DNA of 64,000 bases from Saururus chinensis (taxonomy: Eukaryota > Streptophyta > Magnoliopsida > Piperales > Saururaceae), in NCBI GenBank assembly GCA_035235625.1, contig CP141148.1:1612001-1676000 (forward strand). The letters are read 5' to 3'. The translations under genes and the position numbers were made by a program. Below the pieces are notes generated by a model. The model did not search any database, was not told the origin of the DNA, and was given only the letters and a program-made list of their open reading frames with translations. Position 1 is the stretch's first letter. Every line of letters starts with the position of its first letter. This document shows positions 11,379 through 23,277 of the stretch, one piece after another.

Positions 11379-11906
11379 TCAGTAGGTGATTTCCCCTTTC
11401 ACATTGCCTGGAGGGTCATAAATGCATATAGAAAGAGTGGTCACACTACCCTTCTTCCTACACACCACCCGCCGACACCCCAATTCCAAAGTCTTCTTCC
11501 ACACCACCTGAAGATACATCTCACAGGCCGAACCACCAAGCATACAGGTATTGTTGGCATGGTTGTAGTACTCCTTCAACAACAAAAACCCCTCCACCGC
11601 CTGCCGGGGAGTCCTCTCCTCGCCCCCATCCTCGTTAGCTGCGTACTTGGTAATTTTGGCAAATCCACAGTTCTTCTTCTCTTTCTGGCGCATCCCCAGC
11701 CGGTACACCACCTTTGCCAGCCTCAGGCTCCACCGGAGAGGGGGCACCCCGACGGCCGCCCGGGCCTCATTGTGGGCGGAGAGGAACTCCTCGTCCTCGG
11801 TGGTGTTGGGGACGAATCGGTAGTGCGAGCCATAGGCCGAGGCGACAGACATCACCAAAACTAGTACAGCTGCAAGCATGAAGCGCTGTATGAGGAGAAG
11901 CGCCAT
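11379..11906 (-). CDS. PR-1-like secreted CAP-family protein (intact copy A)
   Basis: 175 codons, intronless. Residues 1-26 form a signal peptide (LAAVLVLVMSVASAYG), so the product should enter the secretory pathway and reach the apoplast. CAP landmarks follow: EFLSAHNEARAAVGVPPLRW (41-59), TPRQAVEGF, YYNHANNTC, YLQVVW (131-136), LGCRRVVC and IYDPPGNVKGE. Six cysteines (80, 121, 128, 144, 149, 161) fit the three PR-1 disulfides. The nearest family by wording is STS14/PRMS-like PR-1. The canonical His-Ser and GENL segments after the first cysteine are absent, and the usual HYTQVVW reads MYLQVVW, so the CAP tetrad is lost. Function is unknown: defence or sterol binding is known for relatives, not shown here. 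The stop codon lies 8 bp from the target duplication of copia 1, so the native 3'UTR is displaced. Confidence 0.9.
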   Translation of the reverse strand: MALLLIQRFMLAAVLVLVMSVASAYGSHYRFVPNTTEDEEFLSAHNEARAAVGVPPLRWSLRLAKVVYRLGMRQKEKKNCGFAKITKYAANEDGGEERTPRQAVEGFLLLKEYYNHANNTCMLGGSACEMYLQVVWKKTLELGCRRVVCRKKGSVTTLSICIYDPPGNVKGEITY

Positions 11907-11941
11907 CTCTTCTGATTGTGTGGCGCAAGCATAAGATCTGA

Positions 11942-11947
11942 TTTATA
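11942..11947 (-). promoter_or_regulatory. TATA box of PR-1-like copy A
   Basis: TATAAA on the minus strand, 35 bp upstream of the ATG at 11906. The equivalent sites of the other copies are at 38186-38192 and 59281-59287, in a conserved context (AGCTATAAA / AGCTATATAAACC). It implies a very short 5'UTR. Confidence 0.6.
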
Positions 11948-12041
11948 GCTCGACCAAAATGCGAGCCAACAGATATGCACTTGCTACGGCCTATTTACTA
12001 GCTTACCCCTGAACTAGAGGATGTAATTTGCTGAACGATTT

Positions 12042-13000
12042 CAGCTGCAATGTTTAACACATGATGATAAAACTTGTGGTCCTGGGTAGTATTATAGCCG
12101 AATGTGTCGATAAAGCTTGTGGTGCTGGGTTGGATCGTTATCTTGTTGGTTTGCTATAGATTCAATATTGATGCTTTTGCACCTACTGTTGTACTACCTA
12201 TTTGTGTATGCCTTTTAGTTTTATCTTTCTTTTTTTTTGTCAATTCTGCTTCATTTTGTTTTGGCATATGGATAACTGGCTTGAGATGCGAATAGTTAGT
12301 ATTGTGAACGGTGTGCATGTATAGAGTGCAATGCAGGACTTATCGTATGGGAAAATGTTATATACCTCTTTTGTAAGATAGAAACGAATTCATATTTGAA
12401 GTTTATTTTCGAAATGAAAGTATATAGAAGTGATCAATATTAGTCGCTCCAATATGACAATGCTATGAGATTGGTGCAAGTAAAAAAGTATTTGGCCAAA
12501 CAAGTAGGCTATAAAGAGGTCAAAATGATGTTAAAGCTTGTGGTACCGGGTAGTATTATTGCAGAATATCTCGATAAAGCTTGTGGTTCTGGGTCCACAT
12601 CATTATCTTGTCGGTTTACTATGGATTCAATATTGATGTTTTTACACCTACTGTTTTACAACTTATTTGTGAATACCTTCTAATTTTATCTTTTTTTTTT
12701 GGTCAATTTGGCTTCATTTTGTTTTGGCATATGGTAACAAGCTTGAGATGTGAATAGTTGGTATTGTTTGAACCATGTGCATATATAGAGTGCAATGCAT
12801 GACTTATCATATGGGAAAATGTTGTATACCTCTTTTGTAATGATAAATATGGATTCATATTTGAAGTTTGTTTCGGAATAAAAGTATACATAAGTAATCG
12901 ATATTAGCCATTCCAATATGGCAATGATATGGGATTGGTGCCAGTAAAAAGTATTTGGCCATACATGTAGGCTATAAAGAGGTCAAAAGGTTGTTGTAAC
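12042..13000. repeat. Two tandem copies of a ~470-bp upstream repeat (Y-b)
   Basis: 12042-12523 and about 12524-13000 are diverged tandem copies. Two further copies are at 14270-14733 and 63060-63540. Landmarks in each are TAAAGCTTGTGGTRCTGGGT, a poly-T run, CATTTTGTTTTGGCATATGG and ATAGAGTGCAATGCA. The short open frames inside are not conserved between copies, so I do not call a gene. Confidence 0.8.
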
Positions 13001-14733
13001 GTGCAACACGTGCTCTATTTATACTTTTCTCTAAAATAAAAATTAGTAACAAGAAAGAATAATAATAAATTAGGTTCGTCCCAATTTAAGATAAAAAAGG
13101 ACTAACCAAAGCTACAACTCACCACATCTTTGACTTAGACCATGATCTGATGGCCCATAGGCAATTGCAACTCTTACATGGTATTTTTCTTTAAAAGAAA
13201 TATAGAAAAGCTCTATAGCTATCCTCAATATGTCCTCTCCTCAGGGCAAAAAAAGTAGCCTATATGCGTAGGTATATGTACAAGTACATACAACCGATGT
13301 TATTTTCATCAGCCATTTTTTTCCATCTTATCGATCAATCTAACATTTCCAAGCCATGCCGACAAAACACAAACGGGCTTTTGATTTCCTCTAGTACATA
13401 GAAAATTTCTTGGTTCACAAAATGCAGATGGATGTCAAATAATGTCAAATTTGGGACCAAATTTCAAACTGAGCATGCTGGAAAAAGGAAGAGGAATAAA
13501 AAAAATCATAATTTATGATCAACAAGTCTAAACCTACAATAATAAGCAACCATCCAGTCCTAATGACATCAACAATATTATAATTCCTAGTACTATTTTG
13601 CATCCTCCGACACATCTTCGGAGTACTAACCACCAAACTTTTTACTTTTTTTTTTCTAGGAAATCAAATTTTCTATGCCTCATCTATTCCTTTTTTTGGT
13701 ATTGTATCCTCGTATATTCACATTTATGTTACCTGTAAAGTAAGCATCATTATAACATAGATGCTAGCTCCAATGCATAGATACAAAGGAAGGTTCTAGT
13801 TCTTCCAATAAACTTCTCAAAATTACAAACCAAACTTTCTACACTATATGAAACAAATCACTCGCACTCTTTTAGAGTAGGCCGATGCCACAAGCTAGGC
13901 GGAAATCTGATTTACCTAGCTAGTTAGAAATTGATAAGAACTTAAGCAAAAGACACTTTTTCTTATACATCTAAGAACATTTTTGTGTCCTGCAACTTGT
14001 TAAAGTAGAATTCATTGTTTTACGTGTTCCACTGTTTGTCTTCCCAATAATAAAAATACAACACTTCTTTACAAAATGATCAAGATAACTATTAGTCCGG
14101 ACATTCAAAACGATTTTACAATCTCCTTCAAACTCCTCTTGTTTTCACCACGAGGCAAGTGTTGCATTGTTAAAATTCTACAATTCAAAGAAATGTATAT
14201 TAGATGAGTTCCTTTTCAACAATAGAAAGAATGCACTCTTGTCACAAAACACGAACGGGCTTTTGATTTTAGCTGCAATGTTTAACACGTGAAGATAAAG
14301 CTTGTGGTACTTCGTATTATTATTGCAGAACATGTAGATAAAGCTTGTGGTGCTGGGTCCCATCATTATCTTGTCGGTTTGCTTTGGATTCAATGTTGAT
14401 GCTTTTGCACCTATTGTTTTACGACCTATTTGTGAATGCCTTTTAGTTTTATCTTTTTTTTTTTTTTGCCGATTTGGCTTCATTTTGTTTTGGCATATGG
14501 ATAATTGACTAGAGGTGCAAATAGTTGGTATTGTTTGAATGGTGTGCATGCATAGAGTGCAATGCACAACTTATCATATGGGAAAATGTTGTATACCTAT
14601 TTTGTCACGATAAACATGCACTCACATTTCAAGTTTGTTTTCTGAATGAAAGTATGCAGAAGTAATCAATATTAGTCGTTCCAATATGGCAATGTTATAA
14701 GATTGGTGCATGTAAAAAAATATTTAACTATGC
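13001..14733. repeat. Rest of the upstream repeat array (Y-c, Y-a, third Y-b)
   Basis: 13001 to about 13500 matches 63540-64000 (Y-c). 13850-14270 matches 62640-63060 (Y-a). 14270-14733 is a third Y-b. The order b-b-c-a-b here and a-b-c near the window end fits a tandem unit of about 1.75 kb. About 13500-13850 shows nothing I recognise. No gene is supported. Confidence 0.7.
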
Positions 14734-15804
14734 CACTACAACAAAATATACTATTAGTAACGTAAAAAAAAACGTCGCTAAAAATTACTACTTGTGACCC
14801 ATAAAAAAGTATTACAAAAAAGTAATTATTAGCAACGCTTTTTATAAAGTGTTGCTAATACTCATATATTAGTGATACATAATATAAAACATAACTAATA
14901 CTAATAATATTAGTGACACTTTATAATAAACATTTCTAATAATTATGTTATTAACGATGCTTTAAATAAGTGTTACTAAAAGATATATGTTTTAAATAAA
15001 AAATAAAAAACCATAACTATTAGCGATATTTTTTCTTAACAATAGTGACGCTTGTAAAAAATCGTTGCTAATAGTGTAACTATTAGCGATGCTTAACAAA
15101 AGTATCATTAGTAGTTATAAACTTAAAATAAAAATAAAAAATTTATAACTATTACGCTTTGTAAAAAACGTCGCAAATAGTATTGATAATAGCAACACTT
15201 TTTTAAAAGTGTCACTAAAATGTTATTATTAGTGTCGCTTTTATTATAGCATCACTAATAAATTTATTAATTAATTTTATTTAATAAATATATATAATAA
15301 ATAAATATTTAAAATATTTAAAATAAACTTCTTAAATATAATATATTTTATTCAATATTTATTATTTTTATATATAATAAATAAATATTAAAATTTTAAT
15401 AAAATGTAGTGTTAATAATAAATTAAACTTTCACTATTTATATATAACATATTTTATTTCATAAATTTTCTTGTTAATTTTAAAATATAATTTATAATAA
15501 AAGAGATGGAGTGAAGAGAGAGAGTGAGGAGAGAGAGAGAAATAGGAGAGAAAGGGTGAGGAGAGAGAGAGGGAAGAGAGATAGATAGAGAAAGAGGAGA
15601 GAGGGAAGAGAGATAGAGAGAGAAAGAGGAGAGAGGGTGAGGTGAGAGAAAGATAGAAGGAAGAGAGATATAGAGGAGAGAGAGGGTGAGGAAAGAGAGA
15701 GTGAGGAGAGAGATACCGAGGAGAGAGAGAGAAAGAGAGGAGAGAGAAGAGAGAGAAAGGGTAGAGAGAGGGTGAGGAGGGAGAGAGGGAAGAGAGAGAT
15801 AAAT

Positions 15805-15845
<41 letters not shown>

Positions 15846-16930
15846 GGAGGAGATAGGTGGGAGAGAAAGAGGGAGGAGATAGGGGGAAGAGAGGAGAGAG
15901 AGAGGGGAGAGAGTGTGAGAGAGAGATAGGAGGGAGAGAGACGGAGAGGAAAAAAATTTAATTATAATTATTTTTAAAAATAAAAAAAATATATATATAT
16001 TAGCGAGCATATATATATGCGTCACTACTACACTAGGTAGTAGCGATGCATAAATGTGTCACTACTAGTTTTTTATTTTAAAATAAATTAAAATAAAAGA
16101 CATAGGGGGAGGTAGAGAAAGAGGTTGAAGGGGAAGAGAGAGGGAGAGGGAGGAGAGAGAAAAGAGAGAGTGTGTGTGTAGAGAGAGAGGATGAAAGAGT
16201 GGGTAGAGAGAGAGGAGAGAGAGAGGATGAAAGAGTGACGGTAGAGATAGAGTGAAGAGAGAGTGTTGAGAGAGAAGAAAAATAGTTTAAAAAAGGCTAT
16301 TTGGGAGAGAGAGAGAGAGGAGAGGATAGAGAGAGGGAGAGGGGGAGAGATTGAGGAGAGAGAGGGAGGAGAGGGTAGAGAGAGAGAGGAGTGAGGGTAG
16401 TGTGAGAGGGAGGAGTGAGAGAGGAGAGGGTAGAGAGAGGAGAAAGAGAGAATTTATTTTTAAAAAATTTCAAAAAATAAAAACATTTATATTAGCGACG
16501 CTTATTCACTACTACACTAGAGTAGTGACACATAAGGATATGCATCGCTATTACTATAGCGTATAAGGATACGCATAATTGTATATGTTGATACTACCTA
16601 GTATAGTAGTGACGTATACCATTAAGGGTTGCTACTATTTTTTATTTTAAAAAATTTTAAAACAAAAGAGATAGCGGGGAGAGGAGAGAGAATGGAAAAG
16701 AGAGAAAAGAGAAGAGAGATAGGGTAGAGAGAGGGAGGAGAGAGAGAAGAGGAGAGAGAGGGGGGGTAGAGAGAGGGAGGAGAGAGAGAGTGAGGAAAGA
16801 GAGAAGAAAAAAATAAAAAAAGTTATTAACGATGCTCACCGGTATTAGCGACACTCAAAAGTGAGTGTCACTAATACAAAAATTAGTGGTGATACTCGTT
16901 ATTAAGCATTGCCACTAATAACACTATTAG
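14734..16930. mobile_element. CACTA-type transposon 2, right end not recognised
   Basis: Starts with CACTACAACAAAATATACTA at 14734, inside a Y-b repeat (undisturbed paralogue near 63500). Subterminal TTAGYGACGCTT / GTGTCACTAA motifs in both orientations fill 14750-15260 and recur at 15995-16065, 16485-16640 and 16825-16935. The middle holds long GA-rich purine tracts (15500-15950, 16100-16460, 16675-16810). The matching right terminus is missing where PR-1 flank begins near 16935, so that end has been lost. No transposase frame. The open frame at 15492-16025 on the minus strand is only low-complexity Ser-Leu. Confidence 0.75.
15500..16810. repeat. Long GA/AG-rich low-complexity tracts inside the CACTA element
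   Basis: Three blocks dominated by GAGAGA and GAGGGA. The related element at 1-938 has the complementary CT-rich blocks, so they are part of the family rather than random microsatellites. Confidence 0.85.
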
Positions 16931-16960
16931 CGACGCTAATGTGCACTACCACACTAATGT

Positions 16961-17347
16961 GTGCTACTATATGCACTGTCGATCTTTAAAATAAATGCCT
17001 CACATATGTTCCTTACTCTTGGCTCATGTTCTTCACAAAACATAAAAAACGCATCTCTCCTACTGTACTCCAACAGCTCGGATAGAAAGGATGTCAGGAG
17101 GCCCAAAGACTTCGATAGGTACATCTATAAGAAGGCCCACTTGATTTCATCATCGCTGATCGGGGCTAGAAGTTCCTCTTTGCGTCGGGTGCATGCTATA
17201 TTAAACTTTGAAAGGGTAGTGGACAAAATCAACAGAGTAGCTTCCGACGGCTATAAACAGTCCACAATGCGCTCCTTATGGGGCGTCGCTTTGATAGTGG
17301 ACTTGATTGCAATGTCTCTTATTAATTTCTTACTCCACCTTGTTTAA
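16961..17347 (+). other. Unidentified open frame, possible gene fragment
   Basis: A 128-codon plus-strand frame. Its core, about 17050-17310, replaces sequence present in the equivalent PR-1 flanks at 29880-29945 and 58150-58205, so it came from elsewhere. The core peptide is not low-complexity (KDFDRYIYKKAHLISSSLIG, then SLRRVHAILNFERVVDKINR) and ends in a hydrophobic stretch (WGVALIVDLIAMSLINFLL). The minus strand of the core has stops. I recognise no family. It may be an exon piece carried in by the adjacent CACTA element. The ends of the frame read into flank repeat, so it is not a whole gene. Confidence 0.35.
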
Positions 17348-17645
17348 TTGCTCTGGTTTAATATCATTTGGTTCAATCATACACCATACAAAGGTAAGAA
17401 TTAAGAACCTTAATCAACAAAGACACCATTCCCAGAAAGAAAGAACATTTATTATTACAACTCAGAATCCGTAGATCACCACAATTACAAGAAGAGGCTA
17501 GTGATCAATTGGTATACAATGCAAATCAAGCACTTACAAAGACATGAAATTAACCATGTGATCCAAGCAAAATTATTTTAGATCCTTGTAGTGCAAGCTA
17601 AAAAACAAATCTAGTACATCAAATACTATCTTGAGTAGGGGATTT
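17347..17645. other. PR-1 3' flank and last codons of PR-1-like pseudogene 3
   Basis: 17320-17610 matches the downstream flank of other PR-1 copies (for example 58220-58690). About 17615-17645 matches the last codons and stop region, ending AGTAGGGGATTT. The gene resumes at 22047 after the nested LTRs. Confidence 0.75.
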
Positions 17646-17658
17646 TGTAAAGTGGCCG

Positions 17659-20600
17659 TGTAAGGACCCTCATCTTTAAACCGGTTTTGGTTTTCTTTAA
17701 GTATAGATTACCGTGAGATTTACGCGTTTTCTAATCTTATTCAGTGATTTTGTAGATAAATAGTATTTGTGATGGTTTTAACCAAAATTAACTTCAACAT
17801 TAGTGGTTTTAAGTGATTTTAAACCAAATGTGAATTTTTGAGATTTTTTGGAATTTTTACTATTTTCCCAAAAATTAGGGTTTTGGCGAGACCCTGTGGA
17901 CCCCACCATCGGAAAATTTATTTTTCTGTCAAATGAACCTAGACATATACTTAAGGTCCCACAAAAATTTTCAAAATTTTATTAGGCTTAAATTGTGCTT
18001 AAATTTGTAAAATACCCACTTTTAGCCTACTTTTCATATTTACACCCCAAAACTTACCTATGCCTACCCCAACCCTTACTATAAAAGGGCAAACCAGAGC
18101 CATTTCCATTTTTGGGAATAGGCTAAGGAAGGAGGGCTGGCCTAATCCCCACTTAGGCCCAAATTAGAAGCCGATTAAGGTAAGCTTGCTCTAATTAAGC
18201 ACTAATCGATGGCTTTTCTCTTAATTTCTTCCAAATCTACCATTTTCCCCTTGATTCAATTCATTTTTGACCAACAAAAGCTACTGATTTGTGTTTTACT
18301 ACAAACCCTAATATTCAAATTTCAATTTTTACTACCAATAAGCCCTAGATCTAAGGTTTAATTAAGGATTTCTTGGGTAAATCGATTTTTATTAGAGTTT
18401 AATTCAAACTCATTGTGTTTTCAAGGATTTCAAGAAGGGTGACTCTTCAATCCGAGCTTAATCAAGTGCTGAGGTAATGGGTCTTCAAAATCTCTGTTTA
18501 TCCATGGTAAAACTCTCCATTTTTGGCTTATTTCGAAATGGTTTGCTTGATTTAGTGTGTTAATGGTAAGATTAGAAAATGGAATTATTTAATCCCGATT
18601 TCTTAGGGTTTTGCATTATTATGGTTTGGTTTGATGTTCTGGAAGTCAAGGAGGACTTTTGATTATGATTAGGGTGTTAGATGTGGATTTGAAGTGTTAT
18701 CTATGGTGTTTCGGTTTGATTTCGCGAAAGGAAGAAGATGACTGTTCTGCCGTGTTGGCGATCGATCGGCCCTGCAGGGCGATCGATCGGCTGAACTGTA
18801 AATTTTAAATTTTTGCGTGTAACCGATCGAACGGCTACACAGGAAATTGTGTGTTGTGCATATGATGTCTATTTTGATGATTCCACTTTAGCTTGCCAAT
18901 TTTATATGAATGTGGAGTATTTTAAGCTATGTTAGGCTACTGGAAATGCATGTTATTGAGTTTATGGAGTTGAGATATATGCTTAGAGATGGTGGAATGA
19001 CTTATGCTTTGTGGCATGATGTTGGAATCGTTATCTTGAAATTATGAATGGTTGTTTCTCTTTGGTTAAGCATATATTTTCAGTAGGACTACAATCATGG
19101 TTGGACTGATTTGTCATGATAGATTGTGGTTAGTGGTGTGTGAATGTTGGTGAATGTCATGACTCAATGATGAAATGAGTGATGTTATATGTGTTTGGCC
19201 TTTGTGGTTGAGTTTTGAATTTAACTATGATTTCAACGATTCTTCTACTATGATTTCCGCTAGAATTCATGTTTAGATAGAAACTCACATGTATAGTGTG
19301 GTAGTGAGTTGATTTTCAAGCATGTTATGCATTATGTGAAAGGTTTCTACTAGTTACACACACGCACATGGGGGGGGGGGGGGGGGGGGTTAAATGATGA
19401 TGTTGAAGCTTGACATTGTGAGTAGGAATGATGCATTAGGGGCTGATGAGTGCACTTATCATGGATTAGGATTCATGTATGCTTTGCCCACGCATGTACC
19501 ATGCTGCACGCATCATGAAAATGGATTTCCAAGTGAGGCTTCATCGTGATTAATCGAATTTGACCGATTGGATGCAATGTGATGAAATTGTGTGCCAGGT
19601 TTATCAGTCGTGGATTAATCGCAAGTTGATTGGTCCGGAATGACATATTTTGATTTGAAGTTCCTGTGCGGAACGATTTGAAGTTCCTGTGTGGAATGAG
19701 TGCACTCCCCGGGTTGAGTCTTGTTTAATGGAATGATGTGGGGACGAGTTGTGTACTTATCTTGCGGATATGTGAGAATGTTATCATGTGTGTCATCTGG
19801 ACCCTGAGAATCCAGTGTGGTATGCCGTGTGCACCCCGCTACCACGTGTTCTAGGGTTCTCTGTGTGAGAACTCGGGCTCTTCCCTCCGCAGGAGATGTC
19901 CCTGGGCGAACACCCCTGCTCTAGATTCTCTGTGTGAGAATGGGACATCCTTGGCCAGGATTGTCCAGGGCGAGCAGTATTAGGGATTGACAACCCCGAT
20001 CTTTCTTGAATTCTTATGTAGAAATTTTGGACCATGACACGTCTTCGTGGCCTTGTCTATGCTCCCGTCTGTGTGACATTATTGTGTGGTTACTCCTTGA
20101 TGGAGTTTGATTTGATATTATGCATGTGGAATATGTATGCTAGAGATACATCCATACATGTTGATTTTGATGTGTTATGCATGTGGGAATACGTATGTTA
20201 GAGATACATCAATGCGGGATTGGTTATGATGTGAATGCATGTGGGAATATGTATGCTAGAGATACATCCATGCATGTTGATTTTGATATTATGCTTGTGG
20301 GAATATGTATGTTAGAGATACATCCATGCAGGATTGGTTATGATGTGAATGCATGTGGGAAATGTATGTTAGAGATACATCCATGCAGATTGAATTATGC
20401 ATTATGATGCCGTGTTGGGTGATAGGAATGTGTGATCAGAAAGTAATGCACCATGTAAATCTTTGATCTGAACGATCTCATTTCTAAGCTATCGTATTTT
20501 CTACGTTGACAGTGATATTAAAACCATTGCTGAGTGTTAAAACTCACCCCTCTTTTGTGTTTTGATTTGGGGCTGCGTGGTGCGATACGCAGACGGACAG

Positions 20601-21010
20601 GATTGCCTCTATGAGGAAAGGTCAGAGGTAGCTTGGGTGTGATGATGGAGATCGTTGCGTGACTTATCTGCGTTTGTTTCATGCTTTATGTTCGAACCTT
20701 TGTTTTGGATTTATGTCATATTTTGCAGTTGTGATGCTTATGACTTATATTGAGCCGGTGTGGGCTTTATTTAACTAAGTTTGTGGGTTTGAGATTGTTG
20801 TTTACTTTGTGATAAGCAACACCTTTTTCTTCCCTTTTATTTACTCTTGCTCAAAGGATTGTGCGCACTCCGTGTTTTTGTTAATCGCCCGTGGTTAGGG
20901 ATTAAGTCTTCCGCTAGATTGTTTTCTTAATTTTCACTTCGTCGCCCCCGCACGCTTGACCGGCCCCTGGACCGGGTTCGGCTCGGGTCGGGCATCGCCG
21001 GGGCGTGACA
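17659..21010 (+). mobile_element. Solo LTR, family B (gypsy-type, 3.35 kb), inserted in LTR A'
   Basis: Starts TGTAAGGACCC and ends GGGGCGTGACA, with target duplication GGCCG at 17654-17658 and 21011-21015. The same LTR in reverse is the 5' LTR of the gypsy fossil at 40000-52727, which links this solo LTR to a Ty3/gypsy family. It contains a subrepeat array at 20117-20400 and a G20 run at 19370-19389. No coding region. The long LTR is reminiscent of the Tekay/Del chromoviruses, an inference from size and gag-pol wording only. Confidence 0.87.
20117..20400. repeat. ~57-bp subrepeats in LTR B (about 5 units)
   Basis: Units contain ATGCATGTGGGAATATGTAT and TAGAGATACATCCATGCA. The reverse-oriented gypsy LTR carries the same array at about 42945-43250 with about 6 units. 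Confidence 0.85.
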
Positions 21011-22239
21011 GGCCGGCCGGCGGAAGCTTAGCGGTCACAAGCCCAAGGGGTAGCGCAACAATAAAAAATCACAACTTTAATCACAATCTACACCAACAAG
21101 CATATATACACACATATATAAGCAATAAACCATTAACCAAAGAGCATACAATAGATCAAGATGAAATTTAGGAGCAGAGACGTACTAACCTTGGGCTGTC
21201 CAGCCCCTTGCACTCCCTTGATTCAATCAACACACCCTCCAAGAACACAAGACATCAAGTAGGAACGGGGAGTACCTTTCGTATGTGTTGAACCCTCAAC
21301 AACCTTATTTTTGGATGCAGATTTCAACAAGGAAGAAAGCCCAATATTCTAAACATGTCCCAGCAAGGGAGGAGAGTATTCTTCTTCAATTAGCCCGCCA
21401 ATGATGTGTAAGAGAGGAGAGGAGAGGGGCAGACAACCTCCTTTTTCCATGGCTTGTGCAGGCAGCACCAAGGAGGGAGAGAGGGGGCAGCAATTGGGAG
21501 AGAGGAGACAAGGAGTGGGGCGGCCCAATCTTAGGGCATCTCCTCTCTTGCTCTCCTTAAATATCCATCTCTTATCTCTTTTAATTGGGCTCTTAATATG
21601 GGCTTTTCTGCTTTAATCTTCCGGTTTATTCAAGAAGGTCCTCCCTTAAATATCCATCTCTTATCTCTTTTAATTGGGCTCTTAATATGGGCTTTTCTGC
21701 TTTAATCTTCTAGTTTATTCAAGAAGGTCCTAAACAATAGAAGCAGGCCAGGACCCCCTGCACACGACCAAGCCCGTGACAGGGCGACCTCTCGCTAACC
21801 ATGGGTCCTATCATCGACACATAATTCGCGCATTTAGGCTCCACAACGTGTTAATGTACATCCTAGTCGCATGCCTAGTGTACATGTGTGACGAATACAA
21901 GTCTCAATCAAATTACTGTCACGATGGCTCATGTGGGGTCGGCGCGACCACCCCCATTACCCTTGGTCCCCGTGGCCCGTACTAGTTCACTCGGACCATG
22001 ATAATATTGGACAAAAATGGGCCCGAGCCCATACCCTGGTCCAACAAATTTCCCCTTTTACATTCCCGGAGAGGGGGGGTGGGGAGGGGTTGGTAAATGC
22101 ATATAGTAAGAGAGGCCACAAAACCCTTCCTACGGCTACACACCACCTGCCGACACCCCAATTCCAAAGTCTTTCTCCACACCACCTGAAGATACATCTC
22201 ACAGGCCGCCTCACTAATTCAGGTATTGTTGGCATGGTT

Positions 22240-23277
22240 TGTTGGACCATGGTATGGGCTCGGGCCCGGTTTGGTCCATCAGTGTTGCGGTCCGGGTGAG
22301 CCGGTACGGGCCACGGGGTCCAAGAGTGGTGGGGGCAGTCGTGCCAACCCCACATGCACCTTCGTTACACATAATTCTAGTGGGACCCACATATGGAACA
22401 CACGTACACTAGACATACATCTAGGTGTGCATTTTCACATTGTGGGGCCCAGACGTGTGAATTAAATGTTGAGGGTGGGACCCGTGTGATTAGCGAGGGG
22501 TCGACCCTGTCGTGGGCTTGGCCGTGTGCAGGGGGTCCAGGCCTCCACGGGCTCTGTGTGATAGAGCCTACTACCGTTGTGATCGAGCCTCTATGTTAAA
22601 CCTGTTGGAATTAAGCACTCAAGCCCATGTAATCTCAGCCCATTTGTTTCAAGCCCGCCATTTATGGAAGGTAGAGAGAGAAAAAAAATATTGGAGAGAA
22701 TAGAGAGAATATTCTCTCTCATTCTTGAATGGGGCGTCCCCCTCTTTTGTGGATCTGATTTGATAATTAGATCTCACTCCTCCCTCTTCTCCTACCCCCT
22801 CCCATCTCTCTAGCTTCTCCTCTCTCCCAAAAACCAGTCTGCCCCTCCCTCTCTCTTGTTTGAGTGCGGCCTTCGCAGGGTTTTTCAAGGAAGATCTCTC
22901 ATTCTTTGTTGTGAAGAGGAGACTATAGAAGGGCTGAAGAGAAGGGGCTATTGTGCTGAGAATTCATTCACTTCAAGCAAGGGTTTGAGAGGAATCGTCA
23001 CAAAAATGTATTATCTTAATCTCTTCTTATTGATCTTACTTTTGATGCGAGAAGGCTGAATTGGAGTGCGTGCTAGGGCTGGATCAAGCCCAGGTCAGTT
23101 CGTATCATTCCATGTTAATTAGTTTTCCTTTGATTTAATGATTTATATACATGTATATTGCTAATTGTTGTTAGAATTTGCATGCTTATGGTGTAGATCG
23201 TGTAAAGATTAAATTTTTGTGTACGCCACCTCTCCCACCACCCACCACTGCTTCCGCTGCTGGCCGGCCACTCTACA
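22240..23277 (+). mobile_element. Solo LTR, family A (copy A)
   Basis: Starts TGTTGGACC, ends CACTCTACA, flanked by TGGTT at 22235-22239 and 23278-23282. The uninterrupted paralogue reads GGCATGGTTGTAG at 58880-58890. 1038 bp, no coding region. Opposite in orientation to A', which inserted only 193 bp away in the same PR-1 copy. Confidence 0.9.

Larger units (their letters stand above)
17646..22046 (-). mobile_element. Solo LTR, family A (copy A'), carrying LTR B
   Basis: Minus-strand copy of the family A LTR. The plus strand starts TGTAAAGTGGCC and ends GGTCCAACA. Flanks are GATTT (17641-17645) and AATTT (22047-22051), and joining them restores the PR-1 text GGGGATTTCCCC. Net length is about 1044 bp once LTR B (17659-21010) and its target duplication are set aside. 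No internal coding region, hence a solo LTR. Confidence 0.85.

Noticed and set aside
12465-12683. 72-codon frame in repeat Y-b
   Set aside because: Not preserved in the other four Y-b copies.
15492-16025. 177-codon Ser-Leu frame
   Set aside because: Translation of GA/CT microsatellite in a CACTA element.
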